The notes below the pieces were generated by a model. That model saw only the letters and a list, made by a program, of their open reading frames with translations, did no database searches and had not been told where the DNA came from. From Paenibacillus sp. S150 (GTDB lineage: Bacteria > Bacillota > Bacilli > Paenibacillales > Paenibacillaceae), in contig NZ_JACBYI010000004.1 of NCBI RefSeq assembly GCF_019352175.1, positions 226,366 through 290,365 of the forward strand: DNA of 64,000 nt. Direction: 5' to 3'. Positions 26,240-35,551 of this stretch are shown in pieces (within the stretch, counting starts at the first letter, position 1; each line of letters begins with the position of its first letter). Both the position numbers and the translations under genes were made by a program.

Positions 26240-29200
26240 TCAGAGCATCAGAATCTCGCGGATATCTTTTTCTGTGAGGGAAGACAAGGCTTCCTGCCCC
26301 GGCTCTATCACTTCATCTATCAGATTTTTTTTCTTTTGCTGGAGCTCGTACATTGTATCTTCCACCGTGCCTTGCGCGATCAGCCGGATTACCTGGACCA
26401 CTTTTTTTTGCCCAATCCGGTGTGCACGGTCAGCGGCCTGCTGTTCGACGGCGGAATTCCACCATAGATCATAGAGAATGACGGTGTCCGCACCGGTTAG
26501 ATTGAGGCCTGTGCCGCCGGCCTTGAGCGAGATCAGGAACAGATCCCGCTCCCCTTCATTGAAGCGGCTGCAAAGCTCAACCCGCCGGGAGGATGGGGTC
26601 TTGCCGTCCAGATAGAAATGCGAAATCCCCAGCAAGCCCAGCTCGCGGCTGATCATGCCAAGCATCTCGGTGAATTGCGAGAAAACCAGCATCCGTTTGC
26701 CGGAGCTGCGGCACTCCTCAATAATCTCCAGCAGCTGCTCGAATTTGCCGGAGCCTCCCGTATAGCCGTCAACAAACAGCGCAGGGTGGCAGCACAGCTG
26801 GCGCAGCCGCGTAAGCCCGGCGAGCACCTTGATTCTTCCATTGCCGAAGCTGTCGCTGTCCAGATGCTTCAGCGCTTCCTTCCGCAGCCGGGCAAGATAG
26901 GCGGCATACAGCTTCTTTTGCTCCGGCAGGAGCTCCGAGGCCTGCAGGGACTCTATTTTGTCCGGCAGCTCTTTGAGCACATCGCTTTTGAGGCGGCGCA
27001 GCAGAAACGGCCGGATTCGCCTTGCAACGGTCTCTCTGGGCAGATCATGAAAGGCCTTTTTGCCCGGAAACAATCCAGGGAATACTACGCCGTAAATAGA
27101 CCACAGATCCTCCAGCGCATTTTCCACCGGCGTTCCGGTAAGGGCGAAGCGGTAGCGCGCCTGCAATGCTTTTACCGCCTGTGCGGTCTGGGTGGCATGG
27201 TTCTTGATCATCTGCGCTTCATCCAGGACGAGCGTATGGAAGGACGACTTGGCATACAGCTCTGCATCGCGGCGAAGCAGCGGGTAGGAGGTGATAATGA
27301 CATCGCAGCCTGCGGCATTACGCAGCGTCCGGCTCCGCTCGGTCACGCTCCCGTCAGCGATAGCCGCCTTGAGCTGCGGAGCGAAGCGCTTCAGCTCATT
27401 CTGCCAGTTGTAGAGCAGGGAGGCCGGAGCGACAATGAGCGCAGGCACTCCGCCATGGCGGATATCAGCGAGCTCCGAGAGCAGGAAAGCGATGCTTTGC
27501 AGCGTTTTGCCGAGTCCCATATCATCTGCCAGAATCCCACCGAAACGGTAGTGGGCCAGCGTCTTCAGCCACTGGAAGCCATACTGCTGGTAATCCCGCA
27601 GCACAGGAGCGAGCGTATCCGGTACCGGGAAATCAAGATTCTCCGGATTATGCATATTGGCCAGAAGACGGCGGAAGGAACGGCCAATGCTGACTGCATC
27701 GGTCCCTCCTTTTTCCGTGTCGGCGTTCAAATGCAGCCCCCGGACCAAAGGCAGGGAGAATTCCGCACTCTGGATATCTGCGGCAACAACCCCAAGCTCG
27801 TTCATTAACGCAATGATTTCCTGCAGCTCGGCGGTTTCCAGCGGCAGCAGCGCCCCGTCCGGCAGGCGGTAATATTTGCGTTTCTCCTGCAGCGACTTCA
27901 GCACCAGCACGATGTCAGACTCCGGAATGCCGTCCATGCCGAATTTAAAATCAAGCCAGTCGGTTTTTTCATTCCAGGTCAAGCTGGCTTTGGGCGGGGG
28001 AGTGCCGGTAAGCAGCCTCCCCTTGACGGCAGTGGTTGCATAGACCTGCAGCAAGGGCTCCAGCCGTGGAATCGTATGATACAGGAAGTCATATTCCCCT
28101 TCCTCGTCATTCATAATATAGCCGCTGTCCGTCCTGGAAAAAGATTCATGGGCCATCAGCTCCAGAATCTGCCGCTCGGCTTCACCGTCCCGCATCAGGA
28201 TGACTTCATGGCCGCGTTCGCAGGCCTTTTCCGCCAGCGGGTTGATCACAATGCTGCCATATTGAAATTCCAGCCCGGTGAGCAGCCGGTCCCTCACCCG
28301 GTCCAGATAAAGTCTGGCTTGCAGCTGCGTCTGCACAACCCGGTCAGCGATGGCATCAGCGATATGCACCTGTCCCAGCTTTTGGAGGCCGGGAATGACC
28401 TTGTCCATAAAAGGCTCCATTTGCCCCGGGGCGATAACGATCCCGCTTGTTCCGGATTCGGCCAGCATCTTCTTCAGCTCAGCGAGCCGCCTGCATTCCT
28501 GCACCGGCAGCTTGAGCAGCCTGCCTTCGGCCAGTACAAGCCCGTAATCCTCCAGCACCGTAATTTGCACCAGTCCCTGAATGTCCAGCCGGTAGCCGCC
28601 TTCCTTGGCCTCATCGAACCGAAAGCTCAGCGGCGGCAGCCCGCCTTCAATTGGAATACCCGCTGTGAGGGTATCTCCGGCCTGCAAATGAACGGAGGGC
28701 GATCCGGCCAGAACAGGGAGAAGAGGCTCCCAGAAAAAAGGCGGAATGGCCAGTATCCGCTCCCCGCCGGTACTTCCCGAATATGACGGGTAGGGGCTGA
28801 TATTGTCACGGTATACCCGTTCATTCTGAAGAATCTCAATCAGTCTCAGCAGTACCGCATTATCCTCCTTCTTGAAGCTGTGCAGGGCAGGATCATAGAT
28901 GAAATGCTTGGAGAATTCAAAGGGCTCGCCACGGCGGACGCGTTCCAGGAACGCTCTTATTTTCTGGACAATATACAGGCGTTTCGGTCCGGCCTTCAGT
29001 TCAATGCCGAGCATCCGGCTGCCGAAGTTATAGGAAAACGGCTTGCAGATGAATTCCACCTGCAGCGGTATCCTTATATCCATATAGGTTCCTGCTCCGC
29101 TTGGCTGCCCGCGGCTGTTCCCGAACAGCCCCAGCATGCTGCTCACAAGATGCCGGTCGTTCGGAGCGGCGGCAGGGCTTAACGGCCCCCTGTCCGAATG

Positions 29201-29575
29201 GCGGGGAACCAGTCCGCGCGGCCCGCTGCTCCCGCCGGAGGACGGCTCCGATGGATACAGCCCATCCCCAGCCTCCTCCCCGGTATACAGGATAGCCACC
29301 AGACTTCCGGCGATATGCTTGCAGAATGGTCCGCCGCGGGTATAAGCGGGACAGGAGCATTTCCCGTTTACATCCCCATCACTGTCTATGGTCAGCGAGA
29401 TATCGTAAGTTTCCAGTCCGCAGTAAGTGGCGTGATACCTTGAATATTCCAGCCCCCCGTTATTCTCCACGGCGTCCAGCCGGACTTTTCCCGCTTCGTA
29501 ATCCTCTGAGCCCCGTTCAAAAGCAGACTTGCCGCACAGCAGCCTGATTACCCGTTCCGGTACATAAAAGCTCAA
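26240..29575 (-). CDS. SWIM zinc finger and SNF2-family helicase
   Basis: A 1111-residue Swi2/Snf2 ATPase. A SWIM zinc finger near the N-terminus (Cys73-x-Cys75, Cys85-x-His87 in [16 protein letters not shown]) should bind DNA or protein. A long bacterial SNF2-associated region follows, then the ATPase core: Walker [12 protein letters not shown] (about residue 680), DEAQ box [10 protein letters not shown] (about 785), and the C-terminal helicase domain with [13 protein letters not shown] and the arginine-finger motif [11 protein letters not shown]. These proteins translocate on duplex DNA; RapA-like roles in transcription recycling are possible. The TTG start at 29575 follows aaggaagtg. No defence partners lie nearby. 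Confidence 0.94.
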   Translation of the reverse strand: MSFYVPERVIRLLCGKSAFERGSEDYEAGKVRLDAVENNGGLEYSRYHATYCGLETYDISLTIDSDGDVNGKCSCPAYTRGGPFCKHIAGSLVAILYTGEEAGDGLYPSEPSSGGSSGPRGLVPRHSDRGPLSPAAAPNDRHLVSSMLGLFGNSRGQPSGAGTYMDIRIPLQVEFICKPFSYNFGSRMLGIELKAGPKRLYIVQKIRAFLERVRRGEPFEFSKHFIYDPALHSFKKEDNAVLLRLIEILQNERVYRDNISPYPSYSGSTGGERILAIPPFFWEPLLPVLAGSPSVHLQAGDTLTAGIPIEGGLPPLSFRFDEAKEGGYRLDIQGLVQITVLEDYGLVLAEGRLLKLPVQECRRLAELKKMLAESGTSGIVIAPGQMEPFMDKVIPGLQKLGQVHIADAIADRVVQTQLQARLYLDRVRDRLLTGLEFQYGSIVINPLAEKACERGHEVILMRDGEAERQILELMAHESFSRTDSGYIMNDEEGEYDFLYHTIPRLEPLLQVYATTAVKGRLLTGTPPPKASLTWNEKTDWLDFKFGMDGIPESDIVLVLKSLQEKRKYYRLPDGALLPLETAELQEIIALMNELGVVAADIQSAEFSLPLVRGLHLNADTEKGGTDAVSIGRSFRRLLANMHNPENLDFPVPDTLAPVLRDYQQYGFQWLKTLAHYRFGGILADDMGLGKTLQSIAFLLSELADIRHGGVPALIVAPASLLYNWQNELKRFAPQLKAAIADGSVTERSRTLRNAAGCDVIITSYPLLRRDAELYAKSSFHTLVLDEAQMIKNHATQTAQAVKALQARYRFALTGTPVENALEDLWSIYGVVFPGLFPGKKAFHDLPRETVARRIRPFLLRRLKSDVLKELPDKIESLQASELLPEQKKLYAAYLARLRKEALKHLDSDSFGNGRIKVLAGLTRLRQLCCHPALFVDGYTGGSGKFEQLLEIIEECRSSGKRMLVFSQFTEMLGMISRELGLLGISHFYLDGKTPSSRRVELCSRFNEGERDLFLISLKAGGTGLNLTGADTVILYDLWWNSAVEQQAADRAHRIGQKKVVQVIRLIAQGTVEDTMYELQQKKKNLIDEVIEPGQEALSSLTEKDIREILML

Positions 29576-29660
29576 TGCGTGATCACTTCCTTATAACATT
29601 TCCTTGAATCCTGAGTTGCTATAGTTCCCATATTAACAGAACATGCGTACGCCTACAAAA

Positions 29661-29716
29661 CCAAAAAGTGGCGGAAGCCCCACACCTCATGGAGAGATGT
29701 TAAGGCCTCCGCCGCT
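29661..29716 (-). terminator. Terminator of the exporter-tetR operon
   Basis: On the minus strand gcggaggcctt pairs with ggggcttccgc, followed by cactttttgg. It lies just after the tetR stop. Confidence 0.7.
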
Positions 29717-29726
29717 TCCCGTCTGG

Positions 29727-30425
29727 TTATTGATCCTCCCGCCGCAGAGACGGTCCGCTGATTCCATGCAGGATGAAATCGATGGTCAGGTTAATTTCCG
29801 CTTCATCGTCCCAGTCCTTGTCGGGCATCAGCAGCAGCCGTGTCAGCAGATAACCGATCACCGAGGAGATGGTGAAACGAATGATCGAAGGCGCAGGCGC
29901 ATCAATAACCTCGCCCTTTTCCTTGAAGTGCTCCGTAATCGCCGTTACGCGCTCGAGCACCTGGGCAAGAACATTTTCAATGAATTGTTCTCTGAGCACC
30001 GGCTGGAAGGGGATTTCCTGAATGAAAATCCGGAGGATTTTGAAGTTGTTGCGGGCGAACTCCAGGCGGTTTATCATAAACGCCCGCAGAAACGCTTCAT
30101 AGCTGTCAAAAGGAAGATCCAGCACACCGTCAAATTTGCGCATTACGAAAGGGGCGATCATCTTGGTCATCGCCGGACTTACGATAGACAGCAGCAGTTC
30201 CTTTTTGGTCTTGTAGTAGCGGAATATCGTACCTTCGGCCACTCCGGCCTTTTGGGCAATTTCACTGGTGGCGGCGGCCGCATAGCCCTTCTCGGAAAAT
30301 ACTTCAATGCCCGCTTGCAGAATGGCCAGCTGCTTGGGCGTCATTTTTTCTTCCTCACTGATGGACAGCAGCTCTTTAATCCACTCTTCCTGCCCCTGCT
30401 GCTCTGCCGTTCTGTTCTTCTCCAT
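29727..30425 (-). CDS. TetR-family repressor
   Basis: The 232-residue regulator carries an N-terminal TetR helix-turn-helix (about 30-78: ILQAGIEVFSEKGY, ATSEIAQKAGVAEGTIFRYY) and a helical ligand-binding domain. It is the third gene of a minus-strand operon with an ABC-2 exporter; 57 bases separate it from the permease gene. The start has a gggagg site. The perfect palindrome at 32273-32292 just downstream of the operon's -10 is the likely operator, so the repressor would control its own synthesis together with the exporter, relieved by an exported compound. Confidence 0.93.
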   Translation of the reverse strand: MEKNRTAEQQGQEEWIKELLSISEEEKMTPKQLAILQAGIEVFSEKGYAAAATSEIAQKAGVAEGTIFRYYKTKKELLLSIVSPAMTKMIAPFVMRKFDGVLDLPFDSYEAFLRAFMINRLEFARNNFKILRIFIQEIPFQPVLREQFIENVLAQVLERVTAITEHFKEKGEVIDAPAPSIIRFTISSVIGYLLTRLLLMPDKDWDDEAEINLTIDFILHGISGPSLRREDQ

Positions 30426-30482
30426 CCGGTTATCCTCCCAACTCTGTTCCTTGCATGTAGTCTACCACAGGGAACCTGAAGT

Positions 30483-31520
30483 TTACATTCTGCGGTGCTT
30501 GCGCAGAGCCAGCACATTCAGCAGCATGAACAGCAGGGAGAAGCCGATCAGCGCGCAGACATCCAGCGCGATGGCACTCCAGCCTTTGCCGCGGAGCATG
30601 ATGTTCATCAGCGCCTCCGAGCCGTAGTAGATTGGCGTTGCCAGTCCGATACGCTGCAGCCATAGCGGCAGCGTATCCAGCGGGAACAGTCCGCTCAGAA
30701 AGATCTGCGGCACAATAATCAGCGGAATGAACTGGATCATCTGCAGCTCATTGGCGGCAAAGGCCGAGAGCAGCGTGCCCAGGGTCAGCGCCGAGATCGA
30801 GAGCAGAAGGGTCATCAGCAGCACGAAGCCGAAGCTTCCGGCCATCATGATGCCGAGAACCCGGACGGAGAACCAGGATATCAGCAGTGCCTGGAACACG
30901 GTGAATATTCCGAAGCCGCAGACATAGCCGAGCACAATCTCCCAGCGTTTCAGCGGCGTGGAGAGCAGGCGCTCCAGTGTGCCGGTAGTCCGCTCCCGCA
31001 GGAAGGAAACCCCGGCAATCAGGAAGACGAAGAAAAAGACGAATACGCCGATCATAATCGGCCCGAAGCGGTCGATGGTCTTCATATCCTCAGCGCCGTA
31101 CAGATAGCTGATCTGCGGCTGCGCCTGGCCTTGCCCGGCAGCTGCAGGCTGCAGCGTCTGCACTGCGGCTGTCAGGGCCATCATCACTGCCCGGTTCGCT
31201 GCCGGATTACTGCCCTCAAGCACCACTTCGGGTGTCGTTCCGTTCAGGGTAATCAGAGCATCCAGCCCGCCCTCCCGAAGGGCGGCATTGCCCAGGTCCG
31301 CTGTCTTATACACTATAACCGCGGCGTTCTGCGCTTCGAGGCTGCTTGTGAAGGCTGCTGCTGCTCCGGTGACACCGATCTTTGGCTCGTAGGCCTCCCC
31401 GTTAAACACCAGGCTCATCAGGCTTAGCACCAGCAGCGGGGCAATGAACATCAGCGCCATCGTTCTTTTATCATGGATGAATTGCTGCAGGATCCGCAGG
31501 GTAATTGCGCGTACTCTCAT
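30483..31520 (-). CDS. ABC-2 type exporter permease
   Basis: The 345-residue membrane protein has one N-terminal transmembrane segment (about 20-40, TMALMFIAPLLVLSLMSLVF), a large extracytoplasmic loop (about 45-165) and a C-terminal block of five segments, including GPIMIGVFVFFFVFLIAGVSF and QFIPLIIVPQIFLSGLFPLD. This is the ABC-2/YhgE-like export topology. I use the ATG at 31520, behind ggaggtg; it overlaps the stop of the ATPase gene as ATGA. The frame extends 42 codons upstream inside that gene without support. Probable export of a drug or lipid-like compound. Confidence 0.93.
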   Translation of the reverse strand: MRVRAITLRILQQFIHDKRTMALMFIAPLLVLSLMSLVFNGEAYEPKIGVTGAAAAFTSSLEAQNAAVIVYKTADLGNAALREGGLDALITLNGTTPEVVLEGSNPAANRAVMMALTAAVQTLQPAAAGQGQAQPQISYLYGAEDMKTIDRFGPIMIGVFVFFFVFLIAGVSFLRERTTGTLERLLSTPLKRWEIVLGYVCGFGIFTVFQALLISWFSVRVLGIMMAGSFGFVLLMTLLLSISALTLGTLLSAFAANELQMIQFIPLIIVPQIFLSGLFPLDTLPLWLQRIGLATPIYYGSEALMNIMLRGKGWSAIALDVCALIGFSLLFMLLNVLALRKHRRM

Positions 31521-32248
31521 CGCCGGGCACCTCCATAATATAGAAAAGCTTCCTCCATTGAAGCCGCTCCGGTGCCTTGCAGCAGACCGGCCGGTGTATC
31601 CACTGCCAGCAGCTGTCCGTCCCGGATCATCGCCAGCCGGTCGCATTTTTCCGCTTCGTCCATCACGTGGGTGGTCAGCACAATGGTGGTGCCTTTGCCG
31701 TTCAGCGCCCGCAGCTCCTGCCAGATCGACTGGCGCAGCACCGGATCGATGCCGACCGTAGGCTCATCAAGAATGAGCAGCGGCGGCTCATGCAGCAGGG
31801 CGATGGCCAGCGACAGGCGCCGCTTCATGCCGCCGGAATATTGGTCCACACGTTTATGCAAATGCTCCTGCAGGTCCACAAGCTCCATCACGTCGGCAAT
31901 CCGGCGGGTGCGGTTCCCGCCCCTCAGTCCGTAGAGGGAGGCGAAGAACTGCAGATTTTCTTTGGCGCTCAGCTCCGTGTAGAGCGCATCGGACTGCGCC
32001 ATATAACCGATCTGCTGCAGCATGGAGAGCTTGGGCATCCGCACACCCAGCACCTCTACCTCGCCGGAGGTCACCTCATCGATGCCTGTAAGCAGCTTCA
32101 CGAGAGTGGTTTTGCCCGAGCCGGAGGGGCCGAGAATGCCGAAGGTTTCTGCCTGCCCTACCTGGAGCGAGACATCCTTCAGCACCTCTTTGTGGCCGAA
32201 TGCTCGGCAGACATGGCTTGCGGCAATCACAGGCGTTCCCTGATTCAT
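31517..32248 (-). CDS. ABC exporter ATP-binding protein
   Basis: The 243-residue ATPase powers the adjacent permease. Walker A GPSGSGKTTLVKLL (about 36-49), the Q-loop region IGYMAQSDALY, signature YSGGMKRRLSLAIAL, Walker B PPLLILDEPTVGIDP and the switch His in VLTTHVMDEAEKCDR are all intact. It is the first gene of the operon. The ATG follows a ggggaga site. Sequence pattern is that of drug or antibiotic exporters (NatA/CcmA type), but no substrate can be named. Confidence 0.95.
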   Translation of the reverse strand: MNQGTPVIAASHVCRAFGHKEVLKDVSLQVGQAETFGILGPSGSGKTTLVKLLTGIDEVTSGEVEVLGVRMPKLSMLQQIGYMAQSDALYTELSAKENLQFFASLYGLRGGNRTRRIADVMELVDLQEHLHKRVDQYSGGMKRRLSLAIALLHEPPLLILDEPTVGIDPVLRQSIWQELRALNGKGTTIVLTTHVMDEAEKCDRLAMIRDGQLLAVDTPAGLLQGTGAASMEEAFLYYGGARR

Positions 32249-32272
32249 GTCAATCTCCCCGTTTCATATTTT

Positions 32273-32292
32273 ATGAGTGAGTACTCACTCAT
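32273..32292. promoter_or_regulatory. 20-bp perfect palindromic operator
   Basis: atgagtgagtactcactcat is a perfect palindrome. It sits immediately downstream of the operon's -10 and covers the likely transcription start, 25 bases before the ATPase ATG. Sites of this shape are typical of TetR-family repressors; the operon's own tetR is the obvious ligand. Confidence 0.88.
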
Positions 32293-32293
32293 T

Positions 32294-32322
32294 ATTGTAA
32301 TTCAAGTCTCACCAGATGTAAA
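32294..32322 (-). promoter_or_regulatory. Promoter of the exporter-tetR operon
   Basis: On the minus strand TTTACA (32317-32322), 17 bases, TACAAT (32294-32299). The operator lies directly downstream. Confidence 0.8.
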
Positions 32323-32471
32323 TTGCTTTTTTAATTTTCAGGTTGAAGTCCGTTCGATAAAAATTTTATTTTTAAAATTTGTATAAACCATGTTTGATTC
32401 CGTGGAAGTACAGGGTAATTATGGGTATAAGTACATAACCTGAAATTTTACAATCATGGAGGAGGGTTTGG

Positions 32472-32918
32472 ATGATGGCAGACAAAAAGCATGCTTTTTC
32501 CCTGCTGCTGCTTGTGGCTGCGGCGGGGCTAAGCGCATGCAGCAATCCCGGCAATGAAGCCGGCGGCGGGCATTTCCGCACTTTGGCGCAAGAGAGCTTG
32601 GACAAGCCCCGGTATCTTCCCGGGGATTTGCCGATTCCGGCCGGCGCGGGCATCACCTTTACCGAAGGGGAAGAAGTGGACGGGAAGAAGTCCTCCATGC
32701 TGATCTATGAGACGCAGGAGAGCCTGGACGAGCTCGGCAGTGCCTATCAGAAGTATATCAGCGACAAGGCACTGAAACGCGGGACACAGATTGTGGACAG
32801 CAACAACATTATTATCAGCGGCAAAGTCCCCGATGCCTATTCTTATTCCATTATTGGCAGCAGCTCGGCCTTGAATCCCGGCAGTGCCGAAATTATCGTG
32901 ACATGGATTCAGAATTAA
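32472..32918 (+). CDS. Hypothetical lipoprotein
   Basis: The 148-residue protein has a lipoprotein signal (LLLVAAAGLSAC, Cys about residue 24), so it should be tethered to the outer membrane face of the cell. The mature part (DLPIPAGAGITFTEGEEVDG, SYQKYI-like SAYQKYISDKALKRGTQIV, IIISGKVPDAYSYSI) looks like a small alpha/beta domain. I do not recognise the family. The start follows tggaggaggg. It stands alone between the divergent exporter operon and the phosphate locus. An imperfect hairpin at about 32971-33005 may end its transcript. Confidence 0.8.
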   Translation: MMADKKHAFSLLLLVAAAGLSACSNPGNEAGGGHFRTLAQESLDKPRYLPGDLPIPAGAGITFTEGEEVDGKKSSMLIYETQESLDELGSAYQKYISDKALKRGTQIVDSNNIIISGKVPDAYSYSIIGSSSALNPGSAEIIVTWIQN

Positions 32919-33022
32919 CAATCCGCCGCTGCTTTTGCCGGCCGTTTTCTCTTTTAATTTGAATGTTACCTTAAGACCGGCCTTGTTTGTTCAGGGGCGG
33001 TCTTATTTGCATATCGGCACAG

Positions 33023-33050
33023 TTAATATTTCCATAACATTCCTCTTGAA
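33023..33050 (+). promoter_or_regulatory. Candidate PhoP box
   Basis: ttaata, ataaca and cttgaa occur with exact 11-bp periodicity (33023, 33034, 33045), matching direct TT(A/C/T)A(C/T)A repeats bound by PhoP in Bacillus. It precedes a TTGACA at 33056 and the first gene of the phosphate locus. The third repeat is weak. Confidence 0.5.
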
Positions 33051-33114
33051 CGGAATTGACACTCATGGATGAAAATAGCATTAGCAGTTACCTAGAGGAA
33101 AAGGGTGAATATAA

Positions 33115-34533
33115 TTGAGAAACAGTAAATGGTTCAGCGCGGCTTTGGCTTCAGCACTTCTTGTAACAGGAGGAGCAGGAAGTATTTTGGCAACAAGCAG
33201 CAGTGTTGCTGCTGCCGCCGTCAAGACCGCAGCCGTCAAGGAAGGCAGCACGACCTGGACTGTGAACGGAACGCCGGTTGCCCTCAGCACAATCGACAGC
33301 AGCGGATACAAGCTGTATTCCTTAAGTCAAGTGGCCGGAGAGCTTGGCGCCAAGCTGATCTTAACCAGCGGCGGGTATGAACTGAACGACAGCAAAGGAT
33401 TACATACTGTACGGATTGGGGCAGGCGCAAAAAGCTATGAAGCAGATGGTGCAGCTCAGCAATTTACCGTTGCTCCTGTTATTCATAACGGCAAAACCTA
33501 TGTAGAGCTGACTAAGCTGGTTACCGCGCTTGGCGGCGAGCTGGAGGCTGAAGACCAGACGATTCTAAGCTTTGCCCGTCCGGAAGGCCAGTACGATACG
33601 CTGCACTGGAGTGCAGACGGAAGCATCATTGCGAACAAAAGCGATTCCGAAACAGCCCAGCTGTTCAAATTCAGCGCTTACCCTGGCGGCTATGAAGTGT
33701 TCTCTTCCAATGACAGTGCACTGGACTTCGCTGTTTCTGCAGATCAGAAATGGGGCGCGTTCACGGATGAGACAGGCCAGCTGAAGCTGATCAGCCTCAC
33801 CAGCGGAGCTATCTCCCCCCTGGGCACCGACACCAGCGTGAAGACAGATCTGGTCTGGTCGCAGGACGGCAAGACCATCTTCTTCATCCAGGGGGACAAG
33901 CAGGAAAAGGTTGCCCAAATCTCTGTAGAGACCGGAGATGTCAAAACCGTGCTTGACGATAAAGTGGAGAACAAATCCGAACTGCGCCTGTCTTCCGATG
34001 CCAAGAGCATTGTCTACATTGTTAACATAACGGGTGTGGCTAAAAATGATGCCGACAGCACGGAAGATTCACTGACCGTAGATTTCAGCAATGCCGGAGA
34101 GCAGCTGTACAAGCTGGACCTCGAAACCAAAGATGCTAAACCGGCAGCTCTGACCACAGCGCTGGACAACAAGCTGTATCCGGAAATTCTGGCAAGCGGT
34201 GGCGTAGTATACCTGAGCGCAGACCCGGACGGCAATACAGTGAATACACTGAAGTCCATTGGAGCTGACGGTGCAATGACCGACATCGCTCTTGACGTTG
34301 AAGCTGCATGGTCTGCCGCCGTAGCCACAGGCCTGATCGTATCCGGAACGGCGGCGGACGGCAGCATATCAATCTATTCCATCGACGCGGGCGGCAACAA
34401 AACGTTGCTGTTCCACACCACCGAGGATGTCTCGGAAGTGTCGGTTTCGAATGACGGCAGCAAGCTGGCTGTTGTAAGCGACGGCAGAGTGCTCCTGATC
34501 CAGAACGGCAAGGCCGTTCAGCTCTCCAAATAA
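33115..34533 (+). CDS. Secreted copper amine oxidase N-terminal domain and beta-propeller protein
   Basis: The 472-residue protein starts at a TTG and has a Sec signal peptide (about 1-34, cleaved near AAA). A copper amine oxidase N-terminal-like domain follows (about 45-150: STIDSSGYKLYSLSQVAGELGAKL cited in part; HNGKTYVELTKLVTALGGEL), a widespread non-catalytic module of Paenibacillus exoproteins. The remainder (about 155-472) repeats blades such as SADGSIIANKSDSE, WSQDGKTIFFIQGDK and SSDAKSIVYI, like TolB/WD40-type beta-propellers. It lies 59 bases upstream of pstS and is probably co-transcribed, suggesting a wall-associated role in phosphate stress; that link is inference. Confidence 0.82.
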   Translation: MRNSKWFSAALASALLVTGGAGSILATSSSVAAAAVKTAAVKEGSTTWTVNGTPVALSTIDSSGYKLYSLSQVAGELGAKLILTSGGYELNDSKGLHTVRIGAGAKSYEADGAAQQFTVAPVIHNGKTYVELTKLVTALGGELEAEDQTILSFARPEGQYDTLHWSADGSIIANKSDSETAQLFKFSAYPGGYEVFSSNDSALDFAVSADQKWGAFTDETGQLKLISLTSGAISPLGTDTSVKTDLVWSQDGKTIFFIQGDKQEKVAQISVETGDVKTVLDDKVENKSELRLSSDAKSIVYIVNITGVAKNDADSTEDSLTVDFSNAGEQLYKLDLETKDAKPAALTTALDNKLYPEILASGGVVYLSADPDGNTVNTLKSIGADGAMTDIALDVEAAWSAAVATGLIVSGTAADGSISIYSIDAGGNKTLLFHTTEDVSEVSVSNDGSKLAVVSDGRVLLIQNGKAVQLSK

Positions 34534-34592
34534 AACGACCGGGAAGCACCCGCACAATATAACGGCGCTACCGCCGAGAGGAGAAATTTTTC

Positions 34593-35456
34593 ATGAAGGC
34601 TTTCAAAAAATTAACAGTCACAGCGTTGACCGCTGTCATTGCGATAACCGCATCTTTTGCCGGAATTGCGGCAGCTGCCGGCACACTTCAGGGCAAAATT
34701 ACAATTAACGGATCGACCGCGCTGCTTCCGCTGACGCTGCAGGCAGCCAAGGAATTTCAGAAGCTTCATCCGAAAGTCAAAATCGCCGCTTCCGGCAAAG
34801 GCTCCGTTACCGGACCGCAAGCCGTGAAGAAAGGCATTGCCGACATCGGTGCGTGCGACTGGGATGCCAGCATTGATGTTCCCGGCTTCAAAGCCTTTGA
34901 CGGACAAGTAGCCAACAAGGTAGCGGTTATTCCTTTTGCCACTATCGTCAACAAAAATGTGACTGTGGACAACCTGACCACCGCACAGCTGGCCGGCATT
35001 TTCTCCGGTAAAATCACCAACTGGAAAGAGGTCGGCGGATCGGATGCCAGCATTGTGGTCATCACCCGCGCCTTCGGCTCCGGTACCCGCGTTAACTACC
35101 AGGCCAAGGCTCTGGCTGGCGGTGACATCACGAAGAAAGAGAAGAACTACAAGGAAACGGGTTCAAGCGGCGATATGAAAACAGCGGTTGCCACAACGCC
35201 TAACTCCATCGGCTATATTGACCTTGTCTATGTAAGCGGCAGCGACATCAAGGCCGTGAAATTCAACGGTATCGCAGCGACTACAGATAATGTTATCAAC
35301 GGTTCCTACAAGATTTGGGCTTACGGCTATTACATGACCAAAGGCCAGCCAACCGGCGCCACCAAGGAATTCATTGAATATGTACAGAGCAAGAAGTTCC
35401 AGCAGGGTTCTCTGAAGAAGCTTAAATTCATCCCGATTGCAGCCATGAAGGGCTAA
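34593..35456 (+). CDS. pstS: Phosphate ABC transporter, substrate-binding protein
   Basis: The 287-residue PstS-family protein binds phosphate outside the cell. Visible family stretches are ITINGSTALLPL, GKGSVTGPQAVKKGIADIG, FSGKITNWKEVGG and RAFGSGTRVNY, the last holding phosphate-contacting Ser/Thr/Arg residues. The signal peptide ends ITASFAGIAAAAG with no lipobox Cys, so it appears to be released or held otherwise than as a lipoprotein, unlike most Gram-positive binding proteins. The start follows gagaggag. pstC begins about 95 bases downstream. Confidence 0.95.
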   Translation: MKAFKKLTVTALTAVIAITASFAGIAAAAGTLQGKITINGSTALLPLTLQAAKEFQKLHPKVKIAASGKGSVTGPQAVKKGIADIGACDWDASIDVPGFKAFDGQVANKVAVIPFATIVNKNVTVDNLTTAQLAGIFSGKITNWKEVGGSDASIVVITRAFGSGTRVNYQAKALAGGDITKKEKNYKETGSSGDMKTAVATTPNSIGYIDLVYVSGSDIKAVKFNGIAATTDNVINGSYKIWAYGYYMTKGQPTGATKEFIEYVQSKKFQQGSLKKLKFIPIAAMKG

Positions 35457-35551
35457 GTGTAAAGGTTATATAGAACAGTACATTATATTGAACGGCAACA
35501 GCGGCCAGCTCCGGATTTCATACGGGGGTGGCCGCTTACAGGAGGGAAAGT

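Noticed and set aside
26240..32248. A defence island around the SNF2 gene
   Set aside because: Neighbours are a redoxin, a TetR regulator and an ABC exporter; no nuclease, methylase or toxin was seen.
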